DNA of 64,000 bases from Luxibacter massiliensis (lineage in GTDB: Bacteria; Bacillota; Clostridia; Lachnospirales; Lachnospiraceae): the NCBI RefSeq assembly GCF_900604355.1, contig NZ_UWOE01000001.1, positions 1,054,001-1,118,000 on the forward strand. Reading direction: 5' to 3'. The notes below the pieces were generated by a model that saw nothing but the letters and a program-made list of their open reading frames with translations, had not been told where the DNA came from and made no database searches. The translations under genes were made by a program, and so were the position numbers. Positions 34,225 through 42,226 of the stretch are shown one piece after another (within the stretch, counting starts at the first letter, position 1; each line of letters opens with the position of its first letter).

Positions 34225-34548
34225 GAATAATATCCTCCTTTATTCCCGCGAAACAACGAGCCGAATGGATATGCCTGTACACCTTTATAGTGGCCTGGGG
34301 GCCAGATGCCCGGGGGCATGGCAGGCCGCGGGGAAGATTCCCGCCTGTTGGCAGCTTCTGACTCATTCACTCATTATAACAAATTTGTATCTCTAAATAA
34401 AGAAAAATTGCGAAAAGTTCATAATTCTAAAAAAAACTTAATAATTTCTTGTAGTTTTCCTGAGGTTTGTTATATTGTATTTATATACCTGATGGGGCCT
34501 CTCTTAGTGTGTGCCCCGGAGGGCCAGATAGTAGGAGCAAGAGGTAAG
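34225..34548. other. 324-bp divergent intergenic region with repeat copy and promoter
   Basis: Between the PBP gene (minus) and yigZ (plus). Holds copy D of the dispersed repeat (34241-34347) and then an AT-rich stretch with a probable + strand promoter, TTGTAG (34449) and TATATT (34471). No gene is seen, although a frame without good codon character runs through it ahead of yigZ. Confidence 0.6.
34241..34347 (+). repeat. dispersed intergenic hairpin repeat, copy D
   Basis: ATTCCCGCGAAACAACGAGC followed by CGAATGGATATGCCTGTACA resembles the start of copy C. The later part differs but is also palindromic: ATGCC-CGGG-GGCAT near 34306-34320, and CAGGCCGCGGGGAA/TTCCCGCCTG at 34322-34347. Confidence 0.5.
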
Positions 34549-35202
34549 ATGATGGATTATAGAACAGTATACCAGGGCGGCAGCGCAGAAGTTGTCGAAA
34601 AAAAGTCACGTTTTATTGCAGATGTATTTCCAGTCCAGTCGGAGGAAATGGCGGCGGAATATCTGGAAAAGATAAAAAAGCAATATTGGGATGCCAGGCA
34701 CCATTGCTGGGCCTATATCATTGGGAAGGATCCTGCCAAGGAAAGATACAGCGATGACGGTGAGCCGGGGGGCACTGCGGGGAAACCCATTCTGGAGGTC
34801 ATAAAAGGAAGGGAGTTATGTAATGTGCTCATCATTGTCACCAGATATTTTGGAGGCACTTTGCTTGGGACAGGGGGACTGGTGCGGGCATATACATCTG
34901 CCGCCAGGGCCGGCCTGGAGCATAGTACTATTATTACCAGGATGCATGGTTTTAAACTAAAAATAGGGACAGACTACACAGGACTTGGAAAAATCCAGTA
35001 TATACTTGGGCGCAGGCAGATACATATACTGAAGACAGGGTATACAGACGCTGTGGAAATGACAGTCCTGGTACGCGATAGTGAAGTAAATGCTGTGATA
35101 GCAGAGATAACCGAGGGGACAAGCGGGAAGAGCAGCGTACGAAAGGGAGAGGGATGCTGGTTCGCGGATATAGATGGGCAGTGCCATATCTTTGATTCTT
35201 AG
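34549..35202 (+). CDS. YigZ/IMPACT family protein (UPF0029)
   Basis: A 217-residue protein with the N-terminal UPF0029 (Impact) domain: KKSRFIADVFPVQSEEMA, then ARHHCWAYIIG (about 50-60), YSDDGEPGGTAGKPIL (about 67-82) and VTRYFGGTLLGTGGLVRAY (about 98-116), plus the C-terminal DUF1949 ferredoxin-like domain. The family is related to the eukaryotic translation regulator IMPACT; the bacterial role is not settled. The ATG at 34549 is preceded by AGAGGTAAG; the longer frame from 34306 runs through the repeat and is rejected. Confidence 0.9.
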   Translation: MMDYRTVYQGGSAEVVEKKSRFIADVFPVQSEEMAAEYLEKIKKQYWDARHHCWAYIIGKDPAKERYSDDGEPGGTAGKPILEVIKGRELCNVLIIVTRYFGGTLLGTGGLVRAYTSAARAGLEHSTIITRMHGFKLKIGTDYTGLGKIQYILGRRQIHILKTGYTDAVEMTVLVRDSEVNAVIAEITEGTSGKSSVRKGEGCWFADIDGQCHIFDS

Positions 35203-35525
35203 ATGGAGATAAAATCCCGTTTTTGACAGCGGCAGAGTATTTAAAAGGGGATCAAAGAGCAGAAGTTTCGTTATATCCGCCTCTACTCAGTCTTATTTTA
35301 AAGTAAATTGTAGGCACATATTTATCCCCTCAGCTGCAAAGACTGGGATACCTGCAGGAATCAATAAATCCTCCGTAGCAGCGCACCATCTAACTACGGA
35401 GGAACTCCTAAATATCATTTGATTGAGCAGACAAAATACCTCCCATCTGCGCTCGCTTTGAATGTATTTATGTGCCGTGTCCATTCTATAAACTTCTGCA
35501 GACTGGTATGCCTATGTCCTGCATC
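35203..35525. other. 323-bp intergenic region, no gene seen
   Basis: Only one clear structure: the hairpin at 35369-35403. The rest is unstructured and has no plausible coding frame with a ribosome binding site. Confidence 0.6.
35369..35403 (-). terminator. hairpin terminator downstream of the FkbM gene
   Basis: TCCTCCGTAG (35369-35378) and CTACGGAGGA (35394-35403) form a perfect 10-bp stem; on the minus strand it is followed by TTTATTGATT. It is about 120 bp beyond the FkbM stop codon. Confidence 0.55.
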
Positions 35526-36653
35526 CTATACTGCATATAACACTATTTCTAAATAAGCATTACTATAGATCCTTAAGTAGAATTTATAATCTTCTGATAG
35601 TTTCATAATATATTTTGGGATATCCATAAGATCACTGGCTTTATGATAAAAGGAAATTGCCATTCTGGGATGTGATTTTCTAATAGTATTAGCAGCCCCT
35701 TTTAGCGTTTCTAATTCAAATCCTTCTACATCCAATTTAATAAAAGAAACATCACTATCCTCATTTATAATATCATCAATACAAACTGTCTGCGTTTTTA
35801 CGTCTCCATCCTCGCATAAATAGGAAGTATCATCTCCATTACTTGCCATATTATAGGACGCTGTTTTATCGGAAAGGCCTGCATGTATTAATTCTACGTT
35901 ACTCCAATTATTTTCATCCACAATAGACCTGCATATTTCGTAGTTCTTTTCATCTGGTTCAAAACTAATAATTTTTTCGTATCCACTGGGTTCATTCCAA
36001 TCAATAAATCTCTTTAAACTGTCGCATCGGTAACACCCTCCGTCTATAACGATCTTTTCTTGATTTTTTTGTAAAAAATCATCATAGTACTGGTTTTCTT
36101 CATAACACTGTGTATTAGGATAAATATAGGCGGCTATATTATTTTCATTAAATCCCAATGATAGCAATTCAGATTTGATTTCCTCATAATAATCTGTACT
36201 TGCGATACATATATAAGCCTCCTCCTTGATTTCTAAAAGCTCTGTGAGGCTCATAATATCAAACTTCTCTGCTTTAGAAGGGTCTTTATCATAAAACCCA
36301 TACCACGGAATGTCGCTAAGAAATGGCAAATGTAAGTATCCGGGTGTATTTCGTCTCTTTTTTTCAAGTTCAATAAAGTCGGCAACATTTTTTCCTAACC
36401 CGTACAGCACTAACTTTTTGCCGTTTTTGAACTGTTCCAGAAGATTTAAGTGCTGCCTGTATACTGGATCCGATTCTATTCCGCAAAGTGAATGGGCCTT
36501 TATCAAATAAGAAACGTCCCCAGTCTCATTTAATTTATACAAATTTTCATATATTTCTCTTGATTTTTCATCTACGAATTGAGATAATGGTATGTATGTA
36601 TGTATGTATGTATGTATGTATGTATGTATGTATGTATGTATGTATGTATCCAT
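35526..36653 (-). CDS. FkbM-family methyltransferase, phase-variable by a tetranucleotide repeat
   Basis: A 375-residue protein: residues 3-22 are five TYIH-type repeats encoded by the (ATAC)n tract; about 70-185 form a Rossmann-like domain (KLVLYGLGKNVADFI; WYGFYDKDPSKAEKFD); about 195-360 are the SAM-dependent FkbM methyltransferase (VIDGGCYRCDSLKRF, ISFEPDEKNYEICRS, SFIKLDVEGFELETLKGA). Such enzymes methylate sugars on surface polymers or glycopeptides. GAGGAGAA lies nine bases before the ATG, and the repeat begins five bases after it, so changes in repeat number shift the frame; both other frames stop within eight codons. The current 14 units give the full protein (ON). The gene is AT-rich beside its neighbours and stands alone, suggesting transfer. 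The acceptor is unknown. Confidence 0.9.
   Translation of the reverse strand: MDTYIHTYIHTYIHTYIHTYIPLSQFVDEKSREIYENLYKLNETGDVSYLIKAHSLCGIESDPVYRQHLNLLEQFKNGKKLVLYGLGKNVADFIELEKKRRNTPGYLHLPFLSDIPWYGFYDKDPSKAEKFDIMSLTELLEIKEEAYICIASTDYYEEIKSELLSLGFNENNIAAYIYPNTQCYEENQYYDDFLQKNQEKIVIDGGCYRCDSLKRFIDWNEPSGYEKIISFEPDEKNYEICRSIVDENNWSNVELIHAGLSDKTASYNMASNGDDTSYLCEDGDVKTQTVCIDDIINEDSDVSFIKLDVEGFELETLKGAANTIRKSHPRMAISFYHKASDLMDIPKYIMKLSEDYKFYLRIYSNAYLEIVLYAV
36591..36649. repeat. tetranucleotide repeat (TATG)14 at the FkbM 5' end
   Basis: Fourteen uninterrupted TATG units (36591-36646) plus TAT. On the coding strand this reads (ATAC)n directly after ATG GAT. Being a 4-bp unit, gain or loss of one copy always changes the reading frame; 11, 14 or 17 units would be in frame. 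Confidence 0.97.
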
Positions 36654-37001
36654 TTGTGCGTTCTCCTCTATATTGAAAATTTATGCCAACATTGCGTTGC
36701 TGTATTCTTTCTGAGAAGTTTCTGCTAACTCAATGTTGGCATTCAAATATTGTCTGACAAATAATTATTTTCTGTTATTTAACTATAATTTAGTTTTGAG
36801 AGAGTTTATTTTCTGTTTCTGAACGTTAAAAGCAGTCTAATCATTCTCCTTTTTTGTTATCCAATACAGCACTCCATGTTATAATACTCCCTTTTCACAG
36901 AAGATTGTTTTTTAAGCTTGTGAGTAACCTAAAGGAATAAGAGTATGTTCCGGCATTCTTTGTAGACTAGTCTGATTCAGGCTTAAAAAATGTCTCTATG
37001 A
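36654..37001. other. 348-bp AT-rich region upstream of the FkbM gene
   Basis: No gene is seen. It contains the FkbM ribosome binding site, the 12-bp inverted repeat at 36683-36742 and otherwise very AT-rich DNA up to the HPF stop codon. No promoter with a confident -35/-10 pair could be picked. Confidence 0.6.
36683..36742. repeat. 12-bp perfect inverted repeat upstream of the phase-variable gene
   Basis: ATGCCAACATTG (36683-36694) and CAATGTTGGCAT (36731-36742), separated by 36 bp, 30-90 bp upstream of the FkbM start codon. May be an operator, a leader hairpin or a recombination site. Confidence 0.7.
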
Positions 37002-37559
37002 TTAATCGAACTCAGGCTCTATTAATCCGAAAGAACCATCCTTCCTCTTATAAACAACGTTGACCTCGTCGGTCTCTGCATTACAGAATACGAAGAAAGT
37101 ATGTCCTACTAAATCCATCTGGATACATGCATCTTCCGGATACATAGGTTTAATGCCAAATCTCTTGGTTCTGACAATACGGATCTCGTCATCTGGCTGA
37201 ATCTCGTCCTCCGCTTCAAAAAATTCTTTCTTGAAATTACTTCCGGAACCAGAAGCCGTGGGATGGCCCTGGCTTTTTGCAACCAGTTTATTTTTATATT
37301 TGCGGAGCTGACGCTCAATCACTTCCTCCACAAGGTCAATAGATACATACATATCAGAGCTTGTCTGTTCGGAGCGGATGATGTTGCCTTTTACTGGAAT
37401 CGTCACCTCAATCTTTTGTCTTTCTTTCTCCACGCTGAGAGTTACAATGATTTCTGTTTCAGGAGTGAAATACCTTTCGAGTTTCCCCAACTTTTGTTCG
37501 ATAGTGTCCTTCAGGCCTGGTGTTACGTCGATGTTCTTACCACTAATAATAAAATTCAT
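37002..37559 (-). CDS. hpf: long-form ribosome hibernation promoting factor
   Basis: A 185-residue protein that dimerises 70S ribosomes into inactive 100S particles in stationary phase or stress. N-terminal RaiA/YfiA domain (MNFIISGKNIDVTPGLKDTI; about 1-100), a variable linker (about 100-125) and the C-terminal dimerisation domain (VRTKRFGIKPMYPEDACIQM, then GHTFFVFCNAETDEVNVVYKR). Long form is the Firmicute type. ATG at 37559 is nine bases after GGAG; the TTG at 37568 is too close to it. Confidence 0.95.
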   Translation of the reverse strand: MNFIISGKNIDVTPGLKDTIEQKLGKLERYFTPETEIIVTLSVEKERQKIEVTIPVKGNIIRSEQTSSDMYVSIDLVEEVIERQLRKYKNKLVAKSQGHPTASGSGSNFKKEFFEAEDEIQPDDEIRIVRTKRFGIKPMYPEDACIQMDLVGHTFFVFCNAETDEVNVVYKRKDGSFGLIEPEFD

Positions 37560-37627
37560 GCTGATCAACTCCTTTGTTCATATTATAATACATGCCGGAT
37601 TCCATATCCTGCCTGCATTATGTAAAC

Positions 37628-37636
37628 ATTATAGCA
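37628..37636 (-). promoter_or_regulatory. extended -10 promoter of hpf
   Basis: On the minus strand TGC-TATAAT (37636-37628), about 70 bp before the hpf ATG. No strong -35 box is needed with an extended -10. A second TATAAT lies nearer the start codon. Confidence 0.5.
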
Positions 37637-37646
37637 TGTAAATACT

Positions 37647-38258
37647 TTATTGTATAGAACGAATCACCTCTATCCGTGTAATTTTCCCATCTGTAATTTT
37701 GGCAATACGCAGTCCAAATTTAGGGAAATATGTACAGACGCCAACGCCAATCTCTATTTCATCCTCTTTTAGTTTTTTAAGCAGTACATCCAGCAGTGTC
37801 TCGTCGTCCTCGTAGGGGATGTGGACGCGGATAAGCCTGTTTACATGGCGTACTTTCTGGTTGGAACGGAAGATGATTTTTTCGGATTCATCAAAGGCCA
37901 CAAATAGAAACTTTCTGGTGGCAAATAGTATGGCAATGGCAATCACTCCCAGAAGGCTGTTGACGGGCGATGCATGTTCAATAATCACCTGGCGCGCAAT
38001 GGCGAACAAAAGAACCTCAAACACTGTTATAGGGGTGTGGAGATAAAGCATCCGTATCATCTCCACACCGATAATCAGGTTAAAACATGCAGTTAAAAGG
38101 TCGTCATAGTTGGGATATTTGCTCAAATCTGCCAGATTGCCAAAAGACAATATGAGCTGTACTGTCATGATGATAATGCCGGTGGCAAGAAGACCGGCTA
38201 TAATAAACTCCAGGGCAGTTGTCAAAGCCTTTAGAAACGCATTTGCATATTTTTTCAT
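37647..38258 (-). CDS. PsiE-like membrane protein with C-terminal transporter-associated domain
   Basis: A 203-residue protein with four hydrophobic helices in its first 120 residues (about 14-38, 57-72, 77-92, 100-118) resembling the phosphate-starvation-inducible PsiE family, followed by a soluble domain (about 130-203; IRVHIPYEDDETLLDVLLKKL, then GVGVCTYFPKFGLRIAKI) of the kind found at the end of ion transporters. The function is unknown. Followed 88 bp later on the same strand by hpf, and preceded by typA. Confidence 0.7.
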   Translation of the reverse strand: MKKYANAFLKALTTALEFIIAGLLATGIIIMTVQLILSFGNLADLSKYPNYDDLLTACFNLIIGVEMIRMLYLHTPITVFEVLLFAIARQVIIEHASPVNSLLGVIAIAILFATRKFLFVAFDESEKIIFRSNQKVRHVNRLIRVHIPYEDDETLLDVLLKKLKEDEIEIGVGVCTYFPKFGLRIAKITDGKITRIEVIRSIQ

Positions 38259-38304
38259 GTGTTCTTCTCCTTTTTATAACTGTCCAAAAATAGAGCGCCT
38301 GCTC

Positions 38305-40131
38305 CTATTTTATATTACTCCTTTTGCGCATCCTAGGATCCAGGATCTTTTTGCGGATACGCAAGGTTTCCGGGGTGACTTCCAAAAGCTCGTCTGTATC
38401 GATAAAATCAAGAGCCTCCTCCAGGCTGAGCGTGCGGGGAGGAGTAAGCCTTAATGCCTCGTCTGCACTGGAGGAACGGGTATTGGTAAGATGTTTGGTT
38501 TTACATACATTTAGTTCGATATCTTCAGCCTTTCCGTTCTGCCCAATGACCATGCCCCCATAGACTTTTTCACCTGGCCCTATAAATAATGTACCACGTT
38601 CCTGTGCACTATACAATCCATAAGTCACAGACTCTCCGGTCTCAAAGGCGATCAGGGATCCCTGTTTTCTATATTGGATGTCGCCTTTGTACGGCGCATA
38701 GCCTTCAAAGCTTGTATTGAGTATTCCATTGCCCTTGGTGTCAGTAAGGAATTCTCCCCTGTAGCCGATGAGGCCTCGGGCCGGGATAGAGAATTCCAGC
38801 CGGGTATAACCGCCGTTGGAGGTTCCCATATTTTGGAGTTCTCCTTTGCGCTGGCTCAGTTTGTCAATGACAGTGCCGGTAAATTCGTCTGGCACATCCA
38901 CATAAGCTGTCTCTACAGGTTCCAGCCTCTTGCCGTTATCGTCCGTCTTGTAGAGTACCTCAGCCTTGCTGACAGCAAATTCGTACCCTTCCCGCCTCAT
39001 ATTCTCAATGAGGACAGAGAGGTGAAGTTCCCCCCGCCCGGATACTTTGAAGCTATCGGCATTCTCTGTCTCTTCCACCCGCAGGCTTACATCGGTATTT
39101 AACTCACGGAACAGACGGTCCCTTAAATGGCGGGAGGTAACGTATTTCCCTTCCTTGCCGGCAAAAGGACTGTCGTTTACAAGAAACTGCATGGAGATAG
39201 TAGGCTCGGAGATCTTCTGGAAGGGGATTGCCTCTGGATTTTCAGGGGAGCACAATGTGTCTCCAATTGAGATGCCGGAAATGCCAGAAATAGCCACAAT
39301 GGACCCGATTTGGGCTTCTTTGACTTCTACCTTGTTTAGTCCGTCAAACTCATATAATTTGCTGATTTTTACTTTCTCCTGCTTTTCAGGGTTGTGGTGG
39401 TTGACAAGAACCATCTCCTGGTTGACGGCGATTGTCCCATTGTCCACCTTTCCCACACCAATCCGGCCCACATATTCATTGTAGTCGATTGTACTGATTA
39501 AAACCTGGGTGGGCGCTTCTGGGTCCCCCTGGGGCGCCGGAATATAATCTAGGATAGTCTCAAACAGCGGCTGCATATCCCTCTCGTCATCGGTCAGATC
39601 CAGCACAGCGATGCCGGACTTGGCGGAGGCGTATACAAAGGGGCAGTCAAGCTGCTCATCTGAGGCGTCCAAATCCATGAACAGTTCCAGTACTTCATCA
39701 ATGACTTCATCAGGGCGCGCCTCAGGACGGTCAATTTTGTTGATACATACAATGACAGGCAAATCCAGCTCCAGGGCCTTCCTCAGCACGAACTTTGTCT
39801 GGGGCATGGCGCCTTCAAAGGCATCCACCACTAGGATGACGCCGTTTACCATTTTAAGGACACGTTCTACCTCTCCGCCGAAATCAGCATGTCCTGGAGT
39901 GTCAATAATATTGATCTTGGTGCCTTTATAAAATACAGCCGTATTTTTGGCAAGGATGGTAATCCCACGCTCCCTCTCAATATCATTGGAGTCCATCACC
40001 CTCTCGGCAACCTCCTGGTTTTCCCTGAATACACCGCTTTGCTTGAGCAGTTCGTCTACCAGCGTAGTCTTGCCATGGTCGACATGGGCAATAATCGCAA
40101 TATTTCTAACATCGTCACGTTTAGTTTTCAT
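38305..40131 (-). CDS. typA: translational GTPase TypA/BipA
   Basis: A 608-residue ribosome-associated GTPase involved in ribosome assembly and stress adaptation. G1 loop AHVDHGKTT (about 15-23), G2 region RGITILAKNT, G3 DTPGHADFGGEVERVL (about 74-89), G4 NKID (about 128-131), then domains II, III, V and the BipA-specific C-terminal domain. ATG at 40131 is chosen over the GTG at 40143. Typical length; ends 46 bp before the PsiE-like gene. Confidence 0.96.
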   Translation of the reverse strand: MKTKRDDVRNIAIIAHVDHGKTTLVDELLKQSGVFRENQEVAERVMDSNDIERERGITILAKNTAVFYKGTKINIIDTPGHADFGGEVERVLKMVNGVILVVDAFEGAMPQTKFVLRKALELDLPVIVCINKIDRPEARPDEVIDEVLELFMDLDASDEQLDCPFVYASAKSGIAVLDLTDDERDMQPLFETILDYIPAPQGDPEAPTQVLISTIDYNEYVGRIGVGKVDNGTIAVNQEMVLVNHHNPEKQEKVKISKLYEFDGLNKVEVKEAQIGSIVAISGISGISIGDTLCSPENPEAIPFQKISEPTISMQFLVNDSPFAGKEGKYVTSRHLRDRLFRELNTDVSLRVEETENADSFKVSGRGELHLSVLIENMRREGYEFAVSKAEVLYKTDDNGKRLEPVETAYVDVPDEFTGTVIDKLSQRKGELQNMGTSNGGYTRLEFSIPARGLIGYRGEFLTDTKGNGILNTSFEGYAPYKGDIQYRKQGSLIAFETGESVTYGLYSAQERGTLFIGPGEKVYGGMVIGQNGKAEDIELNVCKTKHLTNTRSSSADEALRLTPPRTLSLEEALDFIDTDELLEVTPETLRIRKKILDPRMRKRSNIK

Positions 40132-40456
40132 AACATTCAACACTCTTTTCTACTTATTATAATTGTTAATTTTGTACTCCCGCAGGGCAGCGGGCCAAAT
40201 GTCTGCGCACATTCTTTTTAATTCTATCATAAAATATTGTGCATGGGAAGGGAGATTTCACAGGCAAAAACCAGGCTGGCCGCCGGCAGGTTCAGCTCTT
40301 TTTCAGCACGTATCCCTATATGTCGACAGACCTTTACATGCAGGCTGGGATTCTGTCGAACGATTACAAAGGAATATTGTTCTAATCTGGTTTTTGGGTT
40401 CATAGACTTAGTATTGACTTAAAAATACCGTTCAGAGGAAGGGAGAACTACAAATT
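40132..40456. other. 325-bp divergent region between typA and ssb
   Basis: Contains a TATAAT on the minus strand (40161-40156) as a likely typA -10 box, copy E of the dispersed repeat (40176-40212) and the 8-bp inverted repeat TCGACAGA (40323-40330)/TCTGTCGA (40352-40359) of unknown role. No gene is seen. Confidence 0.6.
40176..40212 (+). repeat. dispersed intergenic repeat, copy E (short)
   Basis: TACTCCCGCAGGGCAGCGGG followed by CCAAATGTCTGCGCACATTC; shares TCCCGC..GCAGCG.GCCAA with copies A and C. It is just upstream of the typA promoter region. Confidence 0.4.
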
Positions 40457-41086
40457 ATGTCAGATAAGATTATTGAAAACAACCAGGTAACAATCATGGG
40501 GGAAGTGGCATCCAAATTTATATACAGCCATGAGGTATTCGGGGAAGGGTTTTACATGGTGGATGTGCTTGTAAAGCGGCTGAGCAATTCAGATGACAGG
40601 ATTCCGCTCATGATTTCAGAGAGGCTGATTGATGTGACCCAGGATTATATGGGAGAATTTATTATGGTTTCCGGACAGTTCCGCTCATATAACCGCCATG
40701 AAGAACAGAAAAACCGGCTTGTTTTGTCTGTTTTTGTGCGGGAGGTTGAGTTTATTGACGAGGAGCTGGACGGCGCGAAAACCAACCATATCCTGCTTGA
40801 AGGATACATATGCAAGAGGCCGGTGTACAGGAAAACACCACTGGGGCGTGAGATTGCAGATCTTTTGCTGGCCGTAAACAGGCCTTATGGGAAATCAGAT
40901 TATATCCCCTGTATCTGCTGGGGCCGGAATGCCCGGTATGCATCTGGGTTTGAGGTAGGTGAGCATGTGCAGATTCTGGGACGGATCCAGAGCAGGGATT
41001 ATGTTAAGAAGTTATCAGAAACGGAGACGGAAACCCGCACGGCATACGAGGTTTCGGTCAGCAAACTGGAGTGTATAGAGGAGTAG
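40457..41086 (+). CDS. single-stranded DNA-binding protein, two OB-fold variant
   Basis: A 209-residue protein matching the clostridial SSB-like family, in which one polypeptide carries two OB-type segments: about 8-100 (NQVTIMGEVASKFIYSHEVF; VSGQFRSYNRHEEQKNRL) and about 108-205 (NHILLEGYICKRPVYRKTPL, LAVNRPYGKSDYIPCICWGRNA, VQILGRIQSRDY). The second half keeps the classic SSB pattern (TPLGxxIxxxxLAVNR; IPCxxWG). It lacks the acidic C-terminal tip of canonical SSB, so it is probably an accessory SSB, not the main replication one. Confidence 0.85.
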   Translation: MSDKIIENNQVTIMGEVASKFIYSHEVFGEGFYMVDVLVKRLSNSDDRIPLMISERLIDVTQDYMGEFIMVSGQFRSYNRHEEQKNRLVLSVFVREVEFIDEELDGAKTNHILLEGYICKRPVYRKTPLGREIADLLLAVNRPYGKSDYIPCICWGRNARYASGFEVGEHVQILGRIQSRDYVKKLSETETETRTAYEVSVSKLECIEE

Positions 41087-41115
41087 GACTGTAAGGCTTC
41101 CTTATATTCTGTACG

Positions 41116-41144
41116 TTGACATCATGTATATTTAATGGTAAACT
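41116..41144 (+). promoter_or_regulatory. promoter of dapA
   Basis: TTGACA (41116-41121), 17-bp spacer, TAAACT (41139-41144), about 37 bp before the dapA ATG. Consensus -35 box. Confidence 0.7.
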
Positions 41145-41180
41145 TTGAAAAAGATGAGCGTTTAGATTAGGAGGATGCAT

Positions 41181-42074
41181 ATGTCAATTTTTAAAGGGGC
41201 CGGAGTGGCGTTGATTACGCCGTTTCGGGCAGATGGAAGTGTCAATTATGACAAACTGGACGAACTGATTCAGTTCCATTGTGATAATGGTACGGACAGT
41301 ATAATTATTTGTGGTACAACAGGTGAATCTTCTACTCTGACAGAAGAAGAGCACATGGATTGCATTAAGTTCACAATAGAGCGTACAAAGAAGAGAATAC
41401 CGGTTATTGCGGGCACTGGCTCTAATTGTACACGTACAGCAGTTGATATGTCAAAAGAGGCTGCGGATATGGGGGCCGATGGGCTGCTCCTTGTGACCCC
41501 TTACTATAATAAAGCTACACAGGACGGCCTGGTGGCGCACTATAAGGCCATCGCGGCGGAGGCTAAGGCGCCGATGATTCTTTATAGCGTAAAGAGCAGG
41601 ACTGGGACGAATATTGAACCTGCCACGGCGGCCCGGCTTGCGGCTGAGGTGGAAAATATTGTGGCTATCAAGGAAGCCTCCGGGGATATTTCCCAGATTG
41701 CTAAAATTATGCATCTGACTGATGGGAATATTGATTTATATTCAGGCAATGACGACCAGATAGTACCTCTGCTTTCACTGGGGGGGAAAGGTGTTATCTC
41801 TGTATTGTCCAATATAGCCCCCAGGGAGACGCATGACATTTGCGAGAAGTTTTTTACAGGGGATCTGGAAGGAAGCCGTGCGCTGCAGTTAAAAGCGCTG
41901 CCTTTGGTGGAGGCCCTGTTCTGTGAGGTGAACCCGATCCCTGTGAAGAAAGCTGTGAATTTGATGGGGATGGAGGCAGGCGGGCTGAGGATGCCTCTTA
42001 CAGAGATGACAGAGGCGAATGCAGCCAGGCTGGCACAAGCTATGGTAGATTTTGGAATCAAACTTGTCTCATAG
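41181..42074 (+). CDS. dapA: 4-hydroxy-tetrahydrodipicolinate synthase
   Basis: A 297-residue TIM-barrel aldolase condensing pyruvate with aspartate semialdehyde, the first step of the lysine/diaminopimelate branch. GAGVALITPFRADGSVNYDKL opens the protein; CGTTGESSTLTEEEH (about 41-55), the Tyr region TPYYNKATQDG, and the Schiff-base Lys164 in VAIKEASGD are all present. AGGAGG touches the ATG at 41175, so the ATG at 41181, six bases further on, is used. Followed by a terminator and then dapB. Confidence 0.96.
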   Translation: MSIFKGAGVALITPFRADGSVNYDKLDELIQFHCDNGTDSIIICGTTGESSTLTEEEHMDCIKFTIERTKKRIPVIAGTGSNCTRTAVDMSKEAADMGADGLLLVTPYYNKATQDGLVAHYKAIAAEAKAPMILYSVKSRTGTNIEPATAARLAAEVENIVAIKEASGDISQIAKIMHLTDGNIDLYSGNDDQIVPLLSLGGKGVISVLSNIAPRETHDICEKFFTGDLEGSRALQLKALPLVEALFCEVNPIPVKKAVNLMGMEAGGLRMPLTEMTEANAARLAQAMVDFGIKLVS

Positions 42075-42105
42075 ATATATAGGATATTTACATGAAATGA
42101 TTGTG

Positions 42106-42155
42106 AAAGGGATATCATAAGTTGAGGAATAGGCTCAAATGTGATATCCTTTTTC
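42106..42155 (+). terminator. hairpin between dapA and dapB
   Basis: AAAGGGATATCATA (42106-42119) pairs with TGTGATATCCTTTTT (about 42140-42154), giving a stem with a T run. Either ends dapA or attenuates the dapB operon. Confidence 0.7.
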
Positions 42156-42226
42156 ATATAATGGCTGTTTTCTAAAATAGGGGAAGCAGGCCTGCGAAAG
42201 TACATAAGAACCTGGGAGGGACAAAG

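Noticed and set aside
34306..34548. N-terminal extension of YigZ
   Set aside because: The frame passes through the intergenic repeat and promoter; the conserved protein starts at 34549.
35293..35484. 63-codon minus-strand frame downstream of the FkbM gene
   Set aside because: No ribosome binding site, includes the hairpin at 35369-35403, and has no recognisable domain.
36488..36676. + strand reading frame ending in MYVC repeats across the TATG tract
   Set aside because: It only reflects the repeat read in the other direction; there is no ribosome binding site or domain, while the minus-strand frame has both.
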